This document shows positions 1-8,251 of a stretch of DNA of 64,000 bases, in pieces (positions within the stretch are counted from its first letter, which is position 1; each line of letters starts with the position of its first letter). A program made the position numbers and the translations under genes. This DNA comes from an uncultured Rhodospirillaceae bacterium (GTDB lineage: Bacteria > Pseudomonadota > Alphaproteobacteria > Reyranellales > Reyranellaceae). Below the pieces are notes generated by a model that ran no database searches, had not been told where the DNA came from, and saw nothing but the letters and a program-made list of their open reading frames with translations. The DNA lies in NCBI GenBank assembly GCA_945952105.1, contig CAMFGZ010000003.1, positions 248,001-312,000 on the forward strand. Direction: 5' to 3'.

Positions 1-781
1 TCTGCGCGGTCTCGATCTCGAACGGCACCCGGGTCGGCGCGTCGTTGTCGGCGTTGCGGACAACGACGAGGCAGTCGGCCTGGCGCAGGCAGAGTTCGGT
101 CCACGGCGTCAGCGTCGGATCGGCGCGATAGAGCACGAAAGACGACTCCAGTTCGCAGCGCGCGAACCATTCCGGTTCCTGGTCGAGCGATTCCGATCCC
201 AGCATCTGCACATGGTCGCCGATGCGGGCGAGCGCGTTGGCCAGCAGGACGGCGAAGCGCGCCGCCGGAACGTCGGGTCCGCTGGGCAGGAGGGCGAAGG
301 TGCGCGGCTGCCGCCGGCGCTTGCCGGCGTCGGCGGCATTGCGCGCGACCACGCTGCGCATCAGCGCCGGCAGCACTTCCGGATGATGCGACGTAAGGGC
401 GTTGAAACTGGTCTGGGGCAGTCGCCAGACTTCGCTGTCGCGCAGCGCGGCCACGCTGCGCGTCCGCTTGCCCTGGGACAGCAGCGACATCTCGCCGACC
501 AGGTTGCCGGGAGGGACCTCGGCGATCAGCACCGGTTCAAGCGCCTCGGCTTCCGATTCGTGGCGGAAGACGCCGAGGCAGCCGCTCGTGACGACATAGA
601 CCGCGTCGGCCGGTTCGCCCGCGCGGAACAGCGAAGCGCCTCCCGGAAGCACCAGCAAGGTCAACTCGTGTTCGACGACCTTCAGCGCCTCGGGATCGAG
701 GTCGGCGAACAGCGGCGTCTGCTGCAGGACCTTCTGCAGCCGCTGCCGTGCGGTATCCTCGCTCGGCTCGGCGAGGCTCAT
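1..781 (-). CDS. Cyclic nucleotide-binding protein, probably patatin-like phospholipase (3' part missing)
   Basis: The frame starts at the ATG at 781 and runs off the left edge, leaving about 260 residues. Residues about 10-140 form a CRP/cNMP-binding beta-roll, including a GNLVGEMSLLSQGKRTRSV phosphate-cassette-like stretch. The following segment (ALLPSGPDVP then a region rich in Ala and Leu) resembles the linker that precedes the patatin domain in neuropathy-target-esterase/RssA-like proteins; the patatin domain itself would lie outside the window. Such proteins are membrane-associated lysophospholipases gated by, or simply carrying, a nucleotide-binding-like domain. The ATG overlaps the stop of the DUF2817 gene by 4 nt (ATGA), so the two are probably translationally coupled. 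The cNMP domain is clear; the patatin assignment is inference. Confidence 0.7.
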   Translation of the reverse strand, partial: MSLAEPSEDTARQRLQKVLQQTPLFADLDPEALKVVEHELTLLVLPGGASLFRAGEPADAVYVVTSGCLGVFRHESEAEALEPVLIAEVPPGNLVGEMSLLSQGKRTRSVAALRDSEVWRLPQTSFNALTSHHPEVLPALMRSVVARNAADAGKRRRQPRTFALLPSGPDVPAARFAVLLANALARIGDHVQMLGSESLDQEPEWFARCELESSFVLYRADPTLTPWTELCLRQADCLVVVRNADNDAPTRVPFEIETAQ

Positions 782-1869
782 CCCCCGGTCATCCCCTTCA
801 GCGCCCAGCCGATGGCCTGATCGGCACGCGTCCAGACCATCTCCCGCCACTTGTCGCCGGCCGGGAAGAAGCGCTCCTTCATATCGGCCTTGAGCGCACG
901 GCCCTGGGCCGAGCCGAGATCGCCGCGATGATGCACCCAGTTGTCAGCGCGCACGGCCGTCAGCACTTCGGGCACGGTGTAGGTGCCGTATTCGAGAGCT
1001 ACGGACGTGACCTCGGCATCCGGAAGCTCCTGCGGAAAGGCATCGGTCATGACGCCGACGACGACGGCCGAGGTCGAGGTGCCGCTCTCGGGCGAGGTCA
1101 TCTCGTCCCCATACCAGGCCTTCGCCCGGGCGAAGGATTTCGCGGCGGGCGACACCGCGCAGATCAGTTCACCGTGGCCGAAGGGGCCGAGGCCCGTATG
1201 GAAGTCGATGATGCCGACGCGCCTGGCCCGCGACAGCTCCTCGCGCGCGATGGCGCGCACCGTGCGGTTGCTCCAGGTGGGAGCCGTGCCGCCGAAGAAG
1301 ATGCCGTCGGGGTGGGTGTACTGGCCACCACTGATCGCGCCCTGAAGGCCGAAGGCTCCGTGCGCCTGGGCATAGGAGGCGAAGACCATCTCGGTCTCGG
1401 CCCGGCTCGCGTCGTCCCACGTATCGGGCAGCACCGCCTTCGCGATGGCCAGATAGCCGTCGTTGGCGGGATATCCTTTGTCATGGTCGACGAAATTGCG
1501 GTTGAGGTCGACGTTGTCCTCGGTGACGCGGCGCGTCCAGGCGAAGCCATAGGGGTTGAGGGCATGGATCAGCAGCGCGCCGGTATTGGTTGGCAGCTTC
1601 GCCGGGCCGCCCGAGCGCAACCAGGCGATCTCGGCGCCGGAACCGCAATGGCCCTCCACGCCGTGGGTGCCGGCGATCAGCACCAGCATGTTCTCGGCAT
1701 CGGCCGCGCCGAAGCGCGCGGTATCCAGAAAGAGCCTCTCCCGGTTGGGGCCGAGCGCCTTGGGATTGAGCCACGAGCGAAGGGCGCCGCCGGCTTCGGC
1801 CGCGGCGGCGCAGAATTTGGGGCGCGCTTCCCCATAGGTTTCGGAAAAGCACGCGGACACTGAGAACAT
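778..1869 (-). CDS. DUF2817 / M14-like metallopeptidase family protein
   Basis: This 363-residue protein has the DUF2817 pattern. A zinc-binding-like HxxE sits in GTHGVEGHCGS (H69, E72), followed by NVDLNRNF (residues about 119-126) and a downstream His in IDFHTGLG (H224). These match the H-x-x-E...H zinc triad of M14 carboxypeptidases, so a peptidase or deacylase role is likely, but the substrate of the DUF2817 family is not established. No signal peptide is obvious. The start at 1869 has a good ribosome site (GGAGGAACCAG before ATG). It overlaps the next gene on the minus strand by 4 nt and follows apt by about 60 nt, so an amidase-apt-DUF2817-patatin transcription unit is plausible. Confidence 0.82.
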   Translation of the reverse strand: MFSVSACFSETYGEARPKFCAAAAEAGGALRSWLNPKALGPNRERLFLDTARFGAADAENMLVLIAGTHGVEGHCGSGAEIAWLRSGGPAKLPTNTGALLIHALNPYGFAWTRRVTEDNVDLNRNFVDHDKGYPANDGYLAIAKAVLPDTWDDASRAETEMVFASYAQAHGAFGLQGAISGGQYTHPDGIFFGGTAPTWSNRTVRAIAREELSRARRVGIIDFHTGLGPFGHGELICAVSPAAKSFARAKAWYGDEMTSPESGTSTSAVVVGVMTDAFPQELPDAEVTSVALEYGTYTVPEVLTAVRADNWVHHRGDLGSAQGRALKADMKERFFPAGDKWREMVWTRADQAIGWALKGMTGG

Positions 1870-1930
1870 CTGGTTCCTCCCGCCGCCATGCTAGCCGGTT
1901 TGACGGCGGGCCGGGAAGTCGGCCCCCGGT

Positions 1931-2458
1931 CTAGCTATCGTACTGCAGCAGCGTTTCGACCGGCGGCTTCAGCTTCTTGCGGCCCTCGAGGAAGGTGAGC
2001 TCGATGATGCAGGCGGCCGTCGGAACGACGGCGCCGACGCTTTCCAGCAGCTCCACGGCGGCGGCCATCGTCCCGCCCGTCGCCAGAAGGTCGTCGACCA
2101 GCACGACGCGCGCGCCCTTGTGCACGGCATCCTGCTGGATCTCGATCGTGTCGGTTCCGTATTCCAGCGCGTAGGTGTGGCGCACGGTCATGCCCGGCAG
2201 CTTGCCCTTTTTGCGCAGCATCACGAAGCCCGTGCCCAGAGCGAGTGCCAGGGGCGCCGCCAGCAGGAAGCCGCGTGACTCGATGCCCGCCAGTACGTCG
2301 GGCTTGTGCGGCCGGATCAGGTCGGCCAGCCGCTCGATGGTGACGTGCCAGGCCTTGGGATGCGCGAGCAGGGTGGAGATGTCGTAGAAGAGGATGCCCG
2401 GCTTGGGGAAGTCGGGAATCGAGCGGATGTGCTTCTTGAGATCCATATCCTTGGACAT
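1931..2458 (-). CDS. apt: Adenine phosphoribosyltransferase
   Basis: This cytoplasmic purine-salvage enzyme makes AMP from adenine and PRPP. The 175-residue length is typical. The PRPP-binding loop [13 protein letters not shown] is at residues 118-130. The N-terminal [17 protein letters not shown] and the [15 protein letters not shown] segment (about residues 57-71) are Apt signatures. It begins 14 nt after the stop of the amidase gene on the same strand, so the two are probably cotranscribed. Nothing is missing, and the family call is secure. Confidence 0.95.
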   Translation of the reverse strand: MSKDMDLKKHIRSIPDFPKPGILFYDISTLLAHPKAWHVTIERLADLIRPHKPDVLAGIESRGFLLAAPLALALGTGFVMLRKKGKLPGMTVRHTYALEYGTDTIEIQQDAVHKGARVVLVDDLLATGGTMAAAVELLESVGAVVPTAACIIELTFLEGRKKLKPPVETLLQYDS

Positions 2459-2472
2459 TCTGCTTCCTGCGT

Positions 2473-3930
2473 TCAGCTATAGGCCGGGGGTGGCTCGAAG
2501 CCGCGATATTCCTTCTCCAGCAGCTTGGCGAACTGAATGCATTCGTAGTCGCCATACTGCCGGCCGATGATCTGCACGCCGATCGGCAGACCGTCCTTGC
2601 TCTGGCCGATCGGGGCGGCCGTCGAGGGGAGCCAGGTGACGCCCGAGTAGCCCGCCCAGAAGATCTGGTCGACTACCGGCACCTGCTTGTTGTTCACGAT
2701 GATCGTGCGCTTGTGGCGCAGCCCCGCCTGGTCGTGCGGGAAGGCCGCCGTCACCGCGACCGGGCACAGCATCAGGTCGTAGTCCTGGAAGAAGGCGTCC
2801 CAGGCCCAGCGCATCTTGTGGCGCTTCTCGTTCAGCTGCAGCCAGGTCCGGTGCGGCAGCGAATTGCCGCGCTGCATCCGGGCGAAGTAGCTCATGTCGT
2901 CGGCCGGCAGGCTGGCCGCGTCCTTCACGGCCTGTTCGTAGACCGCGTCGCTCATGCGGGCCGAGGTCGCCGCGCGCAGCAGGCGGATGTACACGTCATT
3001 CAGCTCGACCGTGTCGATGGCCGGCCGCGCCTTGTCGCTTACCTTCACCTTGTTCTTTGCCAGGAACGCGGCGAGCTTGGAGATCTGCTCCTGAACCGAG
3101 TCGTCGACCTCGGCGTTGGGGTCGGTCAGCAGCACCGCCACCTTGAAGTCCCGCAGTTTCGTCTTCTTCGAACGCGGCAGGGAGAGCGTCCAGCCGCGAC
3201 CGTCGATCGAGTCGGGACCGGCCATTGCCGTCAGCGCGATCTCGAGATCCTCCGCGCCACGGGCCAGCGGACCCACCACGCCGATGTCGCCATAGGCGAC
3301 CGCGCCGGCCAGCGCATGACCCTTGGGGGAGACCACGCCCCAGCTCGGCTTGTGGCCCCACACGCCGCAATAGTGCGCGGGGTTACGGATCGAGGCGCCG
3401 ATGTCGCTGCCCGCCTCGATGCCGGTCAGACCGGCGGCCAGCGCCGCACCCGAGCCGCCCGACGAACCGCCCGGCGTGCGGCCAAGATCCCAGGGATTGT
3501 TGGTCGAGCCGTAGACCTCGTTGTAGCTCTGCCAGTCGGCGAGGTTCAGGGGCACGTTGGTCTTGCCGAACAGGGTGACGCCCGCGTCCAGCATGCGTTG
3601 CGTGACCAGTGAATTCTGCGTCACGGCCTCGTCCTTGAAGGCCGGGTCGCCCCAGGTGGTGGGGAATCCCGCGACATCGAAGGATTCCTTGATCGTCATC
3701 GGCACGCCATGCAGGGGCCCCAGTTTCCTGCCGGCCCTGACCGCGCGGTCGGCCGCCTTGGCGCGCTTGCGGGCACCCTCGATATCGGTCGCGACGATGG
3801 CGTTGAGCTCGGGATTATAGGCTTCGACCCGCTTCAGATAGAGGTCGAGCAGTTCCAGGCAGCCGATCTTCTTCTTCCGGACCGCAGCGGCGAGCTGCTT
3901 TGCGGTCTGGAACGGGAGGGCGAGGGACAT
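2473..3930 (-). CDS. Amidase, amidase-signature family
   Basis: A 485-residue amidase-signature hydrolase. Counting from the ATG at 3930, the Ser-cisSer-Lys triad can be read as K81 (PMTIKES), S156 in the glycine/serine-rich [14 protein letters not shown], and S180 in GSDIGASIR. These enzymes hydrolyse carboxamides, carbamates or acyl-amides in the cytoplasm; the substrate cannot be told from sequence. An in-frame TTG at 3966 would add 12 residues, but ATG 3930 begins the conserved MSLALPF region and is preferred; neither start has a strong Shine-Dalgarno. It is upstream of apt by 14 nt and divergent from the DUF2798 gene. Confidence 0.9.
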   Translation of the reverse strand: MSLALPFQTAKQLAAAVRKKKIGCLELLDLYLKRVEAYNPELNAIVATDIEGARKRAKAADRAVRAGRKLGPLHGVPMTIKESFDVAGFPTTWGDPAFKDEAVTQNSLVTQRMLDAGVTLFGKTNVPLNLADWQSYNEVYGSTNNPWDLGRTPGGSSGGSGAALAAGLTGIEAGSDIGASIRNPAHYCGVWGHKPSWGVVSPKGHALAGAVAYGDIGVVGPLARGAEDLEIALTAMAGPDSIDGRGWTLSLPRSKKTKLRDFKVAVLLTDPNAEVDDSVQEQISKLAAFLAKNKVKVSDKARPAIDTVELNDVYIRLLRAATSARMSDAVYEQAVKDAASLPADDMSYFARMQRGNSLPHRTWLQLNEKRHKMRWAWDAFFQDYDLMLCPVAVTAAFPHDQAGLRHKRTIIVNNKQVPVVDQIFWAGYSGVTWLPSTAAPIGQSKDGLPIGVQIIGRQYGDYECIQFAKLLEKEYRGFEPPPAYS

Positions 3931-3992
3931 GGGAGGGCTTCCGCAAGGAGGATGGACGAGGTTCAAGCCCGTACCATATTGTCCGGCCTGCC

Positions 3993-4226
3993 GTGAAGAA
4001 ACTCCCCGCCCGCACGATGCACATCGCCCTGCCGCTGGCGCTGACCTTCGTGATGACCTTCCTTGTTTCCGGAATCTCGACGATCCGCGCCATCGGCTTC
4101 GAGACGGGCATGGTGCCCCGCTGGATGGAATCGTGGATGGCGTCCTGGATGGTCGCCTTTCCGATCATGCTGCTCCTGATGCCGGCGATGCGGCGCCTGC
4201 TCTCGTTCCTGATCGAGACGAAATAA
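3993..4226 (+). CDS. DUF2798 family small membrane protein
   Basis: A 77-residue protein if the GTG at 3993 is used; an ATG at 4017 would give 69 residues. Two hydrophobic segments, about IALPLALTFVMTFLVSG and WMVAFPIMLLLMPAM, are joined by GISTIRAIG...MVPRWMESW, matching the DUF2798 family of two-helix inner-membrane proteins of unknown function. It lies divergently 62 nt from the amidase and converges on dnaE2 with only 16 nt between stops, so there is no room for a separate terminator. The upstream extension of the open frame to 3900 is not conserved-looking and overlaps the amidase start, so it was left out. Confidence 0.72.
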   Translation: MKKLPARTMHIALPLALTFVMTFLVSGISTIRAIGFETGMVPRWMESWMASWMVAFPIMLLLMPAMRRLLSFLIETK

Positions 4227-4242
4227 TCTCCGCCCGCGGATT

Positions 4243-7200
4243 TCAGTGGAAGTCGCGCGAGGCGATCCTGATCTTCGGCCGGTCGAGGACGATGCGGGTC
4301 CTATCGTAGCCGGGCCTGGCGGCAACGCCCTGGCTCGACCGGTGCCGGGTGGCATTGGCCTCCGGAGTCTTCACCCGCCGGTCGGCGGAATCCGTGCGGA
4401 CGGCGTCGCCCCGTCCATGGGTCAAGTGGAACAGGTCCAGTTCGGAGATCGAATCGAGGTCGGCCGAGAGGTCCCACACTTCCTCGGCGACGAGATGGAT
4501 CACCTTGTATTCCTTTTCGCCCTCGCACTGGATGCGGCCGCGCACGCCCATGAGGCGGGCGCCCATCACGATGCGACGATAGGCTGCGAACACCTTGGGC
4601 CAGACCACGAGGTTGGCGATGCCGAATTCGTCTTCCAGGGTGACGAACACCACGCCCGAGGCCGTACCGGGCCTTTGCCGTACCAGCACGAGGCCGGCCA
4701 GGGTGAGAAGCGCGCCATTCTTCGCCGTCTTCAAGGCCTCGGTGCTGGAGAATCCATGTTTCGCGAAGGTCGCGCGCAGCAGTTCCATCGGATGCGAGCG
4801 CAGGGACAGCGAGAAGCTGGCGTAATCGTCCACCACCTGCTCGCCGAGAGTGAGCCTCGGCAGGATGACGGGAGGCTCGAGATCGCGCGCCTCCGGCTGT
4901 GTGTCGAGCAGCGGCAGCTGCCCCTCCGGAAAGCCGCGTACCGCCCACAGCACGTCGCGGCGCGTGAGGCCGAGGGAGGCGAAGGCGTCGGCCCGGGCCA
5001 GCGCCACGATCTGCCGCTTGGTGAGGCCGCTGCGCCGCCACAGGTCGGCAGGATCGCGATAGGGTTCGTCGCCGCGGCGCGCGACCAGTTGATTGGCCGC
5101 CTCCTCGGAAAGCCCCGTGACCTGGCGCAGGCCAAGGCGCAGGGCGCAGCGATTGTTCTTTCCCGGCTCCAGCGTGCAGTCCCGGTCGCTGGTGTTGATG
5201 TCGGGCGGGCGCACCTCGACACCGTGATCCTTCGCATCGCGCACGAGCTGGGCCGGGGCGTAGAAACCCATCGGCTGGGAGTTGAGCAGGGCCGCGGCGA
5301 AGACCTCGGGATAGTAATGCTTCACATAGGACGAGGCGTAGACGAGGATGGCGAAGCTCGCGGCATGGCTTTCGGGGAAGCCGTATTCGCCGAAGCCCTC
5401 GATCTGCTTGAAGCAACGCTCGGCGAAATCGCGTTCGTAGCCGTTCTCCACCATGCCTGCGATGAACGGTTCCTTGAACTTGTAGATGGTGCCGTTGTGC
5501 CGGAACGTCGCCATGGCGCGACGCAGCCTGTCGGCCTCTTCCGGCGTGAAACCGGCCCCGACGATGGCGATCTGCATCGCCTGTTCCTGGAACAGGGGAA
5601 CGCCCAGCGTGCGTTCGAGCACCGCCTTCATTTCAGGCTTGGGATAGACGACGGCGTCGCGATTCGCCCGGTTCTTCAGATAGGGATGAACCATGCCTCC
5701 CTGAATGGGGCCCGGCCGCACGATCGCCACCTCGACGACGAGATCGTAATATTCCCGGGGCTTGAGCCGCGGCAGCATGGACATCTGTGCCCGGCTCTCG
5801 ACCTGGAAGACGCCGACCGAGTCGGCCTTGCACAACATCTCGTAGACTTCCGGATCATCCGGCCGCATGTCGAGCGACAGCTTCTCTCCGAAATGTTTCT
5901 CGATGAGGGCGAAACCCTTGCGCAACGCCGTCAGCATGCCGAGCGCCAGCACATCGACTTTGTAGATGTTCAACACGTCGAGATCGTCCTTGTCCCACTC
6001 GACGACGGTGCGATCCTTCATCGCCGCGTTCTGGATCGGCACCAGTTCGTCGAGCCGGTCCTGGGTTAGCACGAAGCCGCCAACATGCTGGGAGAGGTGA
6101 CGGGGGAAGCCGCACAGGGCCGCCGAAAGTTCGAGTGCCAGCATGATGCGGGGATCCATCGGATCGAGGCCGGCCTCACGAACATGCTCGACCTTTATGC
6201 CGCTCGATCCCATGCCCCAGACCGTATCGGCCATCACGCCCACCGTGTCGGGTGAAAGCCTCAGCGTTTTGCCTACTTCTCGAATGGCGCTGCGGCTCCG
6301 GAAGGAGATCACCGTGGCCGCCAGGGCAGCCTTCGAGCGGTGCTTCTCCTCATAGATCCACTGGATGATCTCCTCGCGGCGTTCATGCTCGAAATCGACG
6401 TCGATGTCGGGTGGTTCGTCGCGGGCATTGGACAGGAAGCGCTCGAACAAGACGTCCGTCTCATCGGGATTCACCGACGTGATGCCGAGGCAATAACAGA
6501 CGGCGGAGTTGGCGGCGGAGCCGCGACCCTGGCAGAGAATGCCGCGCCTGCGCGCCTCCATGACGATTTCGTGTACCGTCAGGAAGTAGGGCGCGATCTT
6601 CTTGAGATCGATGAGCGAGAATTCCTTGCGGATCGTGTTCCTCACTTCTTCGGGAACGCCGCCAGGATAACGCCAGTCCGCTCCCTCCCAGGTGAGTCGC
6701 GTGAGCTTGTCCATGGGCGTCTCGCCGCCCTCATAGAGGACCGGATACTGGTAAGTGAGCTGCCGCAGCGAGAAGCCGCAGCGTTTCACGATCTCCTGCG
6801 TGGCCGCGATGGCATGCGGATGGCGACGGAACAGGCGCGCCATCTCGGCCGGGTCCTTGAGATGGCGCTCGGCGCTGGCGAAGCGGCGGAAACCCAGCGC
6901 CTCGACCGTGCAGCCGAGGCGGATGGCCGTCACGACGTCCTGCAGCGCCCGCCGTTCGGGCACGTGATAGTGCACGTCGTTGGTGGCGACGAGCTTCACG
7001 CCGTGCCGATGCGCAAGATCGTCGAGCAGGGCGACGCGGCGCGCATCGTCGCCGCGATAGAGCATGGAGGCGGCGAGATAGCAGCGATCCTCGAACAGTT
7101 CGGCGAGCTTCCGCAGCCGCTCGCGAAAGGCCGGTTCGTCCGGCTTGCGCGGCGGCAGTACGATCGCCAGGAGACCTTCGGCATACTCGGCGAGATCGTC

Positions 7201-7551
7201 GAAGCCGATGTCGCATTGACCCTTTTCGGTGCGCCGGTTCCCGAGGGTCAGCAGGCGGGACAGGCGCTTGTAGGCGTCGAGATCGGTCGGATAGACGAGC
7301 AGCGAATAGCCGTCCCGGGTTTCGAGACGGCTGCCGACCAGCAGCCTGATCCGGTCGTACCCGGGGTCCTTCGGCTTTTCCTCATGGCGTGATGCCGCGA
7401 AAGCCCGCACGACGCCGGCCAGCGTGTTGCGGTCGGTGACGCCGATGGCGGTGTGGCCGAGCTCGATGGCCCGTTCGACCAGCTCCTGCGGGTGCGAGCC
7501 GCCGCGCAGGAAGCTGTAGTTGGTCGTGACCTGCAGCTCGGCGTAGTCCAT
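4243..7551 (-). CDS. dnaE2: Error-prone DNA polymerase DnaE2 (ImuC), catalytic subunit of the SOS mutasome
   Basis: About 1,102 residues, the usual DnaE2 size. The N-terminal PHP domain begins MDYAELQVTTNYSFLRGGSHP and contains GVTDRNTLAGVVRA. The polymerase catalytic aspartates are in PDIDVDFEHERREEI near residues 381-387. The C-terminal part has the tandem HhH and OB-fold regions of C-family polymerases. DnaE2 does mutagenic translesion synthesis with ImuB and ImuA after DNA damage. The ATG at 7551 is preferred over an upstream in-frame Met that would overlap the PIN toxin gene; with it, only 4 nt separate the toxin stop from the dnaE2 start. It is the last gene of a five-gene minus-strand unit headed by a LexA box. 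Confidence 0.96.
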   Translation of the reverse strand: MDYAELQVTTNYSFLRGGSHPQELVERAIELGHTAIGVTDRNTLAGVVRAFAASRHEEKPKDPGYDRIRLLVGSRLETRDGYSLLVYPTDLDAYKRLSRLLTLGNRRTEKGQCDIGFDDLAEYAEGLLAIVLPPRKPDEPAFRERLRKLAELFEDRCYLAASMLYRGDDARRVALLDDLAHRHGVKLVATNDVHYHVPERRALQDVVTAIRLGCTVEALGFRRFASAERHLKDPAEMARLFRRHPHAIAATQEIVKRCGFSLRQLTYQYPVLYEGGETPMDKLTRLTWEGADWRYPGGVPEEVRNTIRKEFSLIDLKKIAPYFLTVHEIVMEARRRGILCQGRGSAANSAVCYCLGITSVNPDETDVLFERFLSNARDEPPDIDVDFEHERREEIIQWIYEEKHRSKAALAATVISFRSRSAIREVGKTLRLSPDTVGVMADTVWGMGSSGIKVEHVREAGLDPMDPRIMLALELSAALCGFPRHLSQHVGGFVLTQDRLDELVPIQNAAMKDRTVVEWDKDDLDVLNIYKVDVLALGMLTALRKGFALIEKHFGEKLSLDMRPDDPEVYEMLCKADSVGVFQVESRAQMSMLPRLKPREYYDLVVEVAIVRPGPIQGGMVHPYLKNRANRDAVVYPKPEMKAVLERTLGVPLFQEQAMQIAIVGAGFTPEEADRLRRAMATFRHNGTIYKFKEPFIAGMVENGYERDFAERCFKQIEGFGEYGFPESHAASFAILVYASSYVKHYYPEVFAAALLNSQPMGFYAPAQLVRDAKDHGVEVRPPDINTSDRDCTLEPGKNNRCALRLGLRQVTGLSEEAANQLVARRGDEPYRDPADLWRRSGLTKRQIVALARADAFASLGLTRRDVLWAVRGFPEGQLPLLDTQPEARDLEPPVILPRLTLGEQVVDDYASFSLSLRSHPMELLRATFAKHGFSSTEALKTAKNGALLTLAGLVLVRQRPGTASGVVFVTLEDEFGIANLVVWPKVFAAYRRIVMGARLMGVRGRIQCEGEKEYKVIHLVAEEVWDLSADLDSISELDLFHLTHGRGDAVRTDSADRRVKTPEANATRHRSSQGVAARPGYDRTRIVLDRPKIRIASRDFH

Positions 7552-7555
7552 GGCT

Positions 7556-7996
7556 TCAGGGATCGACGAGTTCGTGCGCCTCGGAAAGCGGCACGCCGCG
7601 CACATCGATCCCCTCGCTCTTCAAGGCCTGCAGGAACTCTTCTTCGGCACTGACCAGCGGTGCCTTCGCCGCTTCGGCGCACGCGGCGTAGAAGCATTCG
7701 TGTACCGGCCGCCTGCACCGAAGCGCGATGGCCAGCGCCCGGTTGCGCAGTTGCTGCGATTCGACGAAGGCCGAGATGAACGACGGCAACGCGATGTTGC
7801 GCACGATGGGCTCGGCCTGTTCGGCCGAGATCTCGCCGCGCGTCGTCTTCTGCCAGGCCAGCTCGGCGACGCCCGCGATCAGGATGTCGGGCGCGATCAC
7901 CTCGTGCCGGTTGGCCAGCAGGGAACGTGCCTGCGGCCGCAGCGATTCCTCGACGAACCATTTTATGGCGACGCCGGGATCGACGACGACGATCAC
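7556..7996 (-). CDS. PIN-domain toxin, VapC/FitB type, inside the mutasome operon
   Basis: A 146-residue PIN-domain protein. The first acidic residue is D6 in VVDPGVAIKWF and the second is E45 in AGVAELAWQK. The other positions usually filled by Asp carry Glu: E100 in PVHECFYAACAE, and E118/E119 in LVSAEEEF. PIN toxins are Mg2+-dependent ribonucleases that cleave tRNA or rRNA and stop growth. Its ATG overlaps the antitoxin stop by 4 nt (ATGA), the classic coupling. It lies between imuB and dnaE2 with no room for its own terminator. The Asp-to-Glu changes keep acidity but could weaken catalysis, so activity is uncertain. The family call is firm. Confidence 0.88.
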   Translation of the reverse strand: MIVVVDPGVAIKWFVEESLRPQARSLLANRHEVIAPDILIAGVAELAWQKTTRGEISAEQAEPIVRNIALPSFISAFVESQQLRNRALAIALRCRRPVHECFYAACAEAAKAPLVSAEEEFLQALKSEGIDVRGVPLSEAHELVDP

Positions 7997-8238
7997 TTGC
8001 CGCCTCCCCTGTGCGCGAGGACGGCTGGCGGTGTCATGGCGGCGATGCGGTCGGCCTCGGCCAGGGCGTCGAGCACCAGCGGCTGGCCCGACGCATAGGT
8101 CAGCAGGTCGCGCAGGTCGGCCTCGAGCGAACGCCCCTTGGCGCGGGCATGGACCTTCAGGCGGTCGATGATCGCGCCGTCGAGGCCACGGATGGTGAGC
8201 GTGGTGCCGCGCTTGTTTGTTGCTGTTGCCGTTTCCAT
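7993..8238 (-). CDS. Ribbon-helix-helix antitoxin, FitA/VapB type
   Basis: An 81-residue protein. The segment TTLTIRGLDGAIIDRLKVHAR followed by GRSLEADLRDLL is the FitA-like ribbon-helix-helix pattern; this domain binds the operator and the C-terminal tail would wrap the PIN toxin. The start at 8238 is supported by GGAGAGAAGG just upstream. The first ten residues (Thr/Ala-rich) are an extra tail before the RHH strand. It starts 13 nt after the imuB stop and its stop overlaps the toxin start, so it is read as part of the imuA-imuB-dnaE2 transcript. No palindrome or separate promoter is visible in the 13-nt junction; one inside imuB cannot be excluded. Confidence 0.85.
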   Translation of the reverse strand: METATATNKRGTTLTIRGLDGAIIDRLKVHARAKGRSLEADLRDLLTYASGQPLVLDALAEADRIAAMTPPAVLAHRGGGK

Positions 8239-8251
8239 TTCCTTCTCTCCT

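Noticed and set aside
4246..6069. 607-codon plus-strand frame
   Set aside because: Antisense of dnaE2, whose catalytic motif is intact on the other strand.
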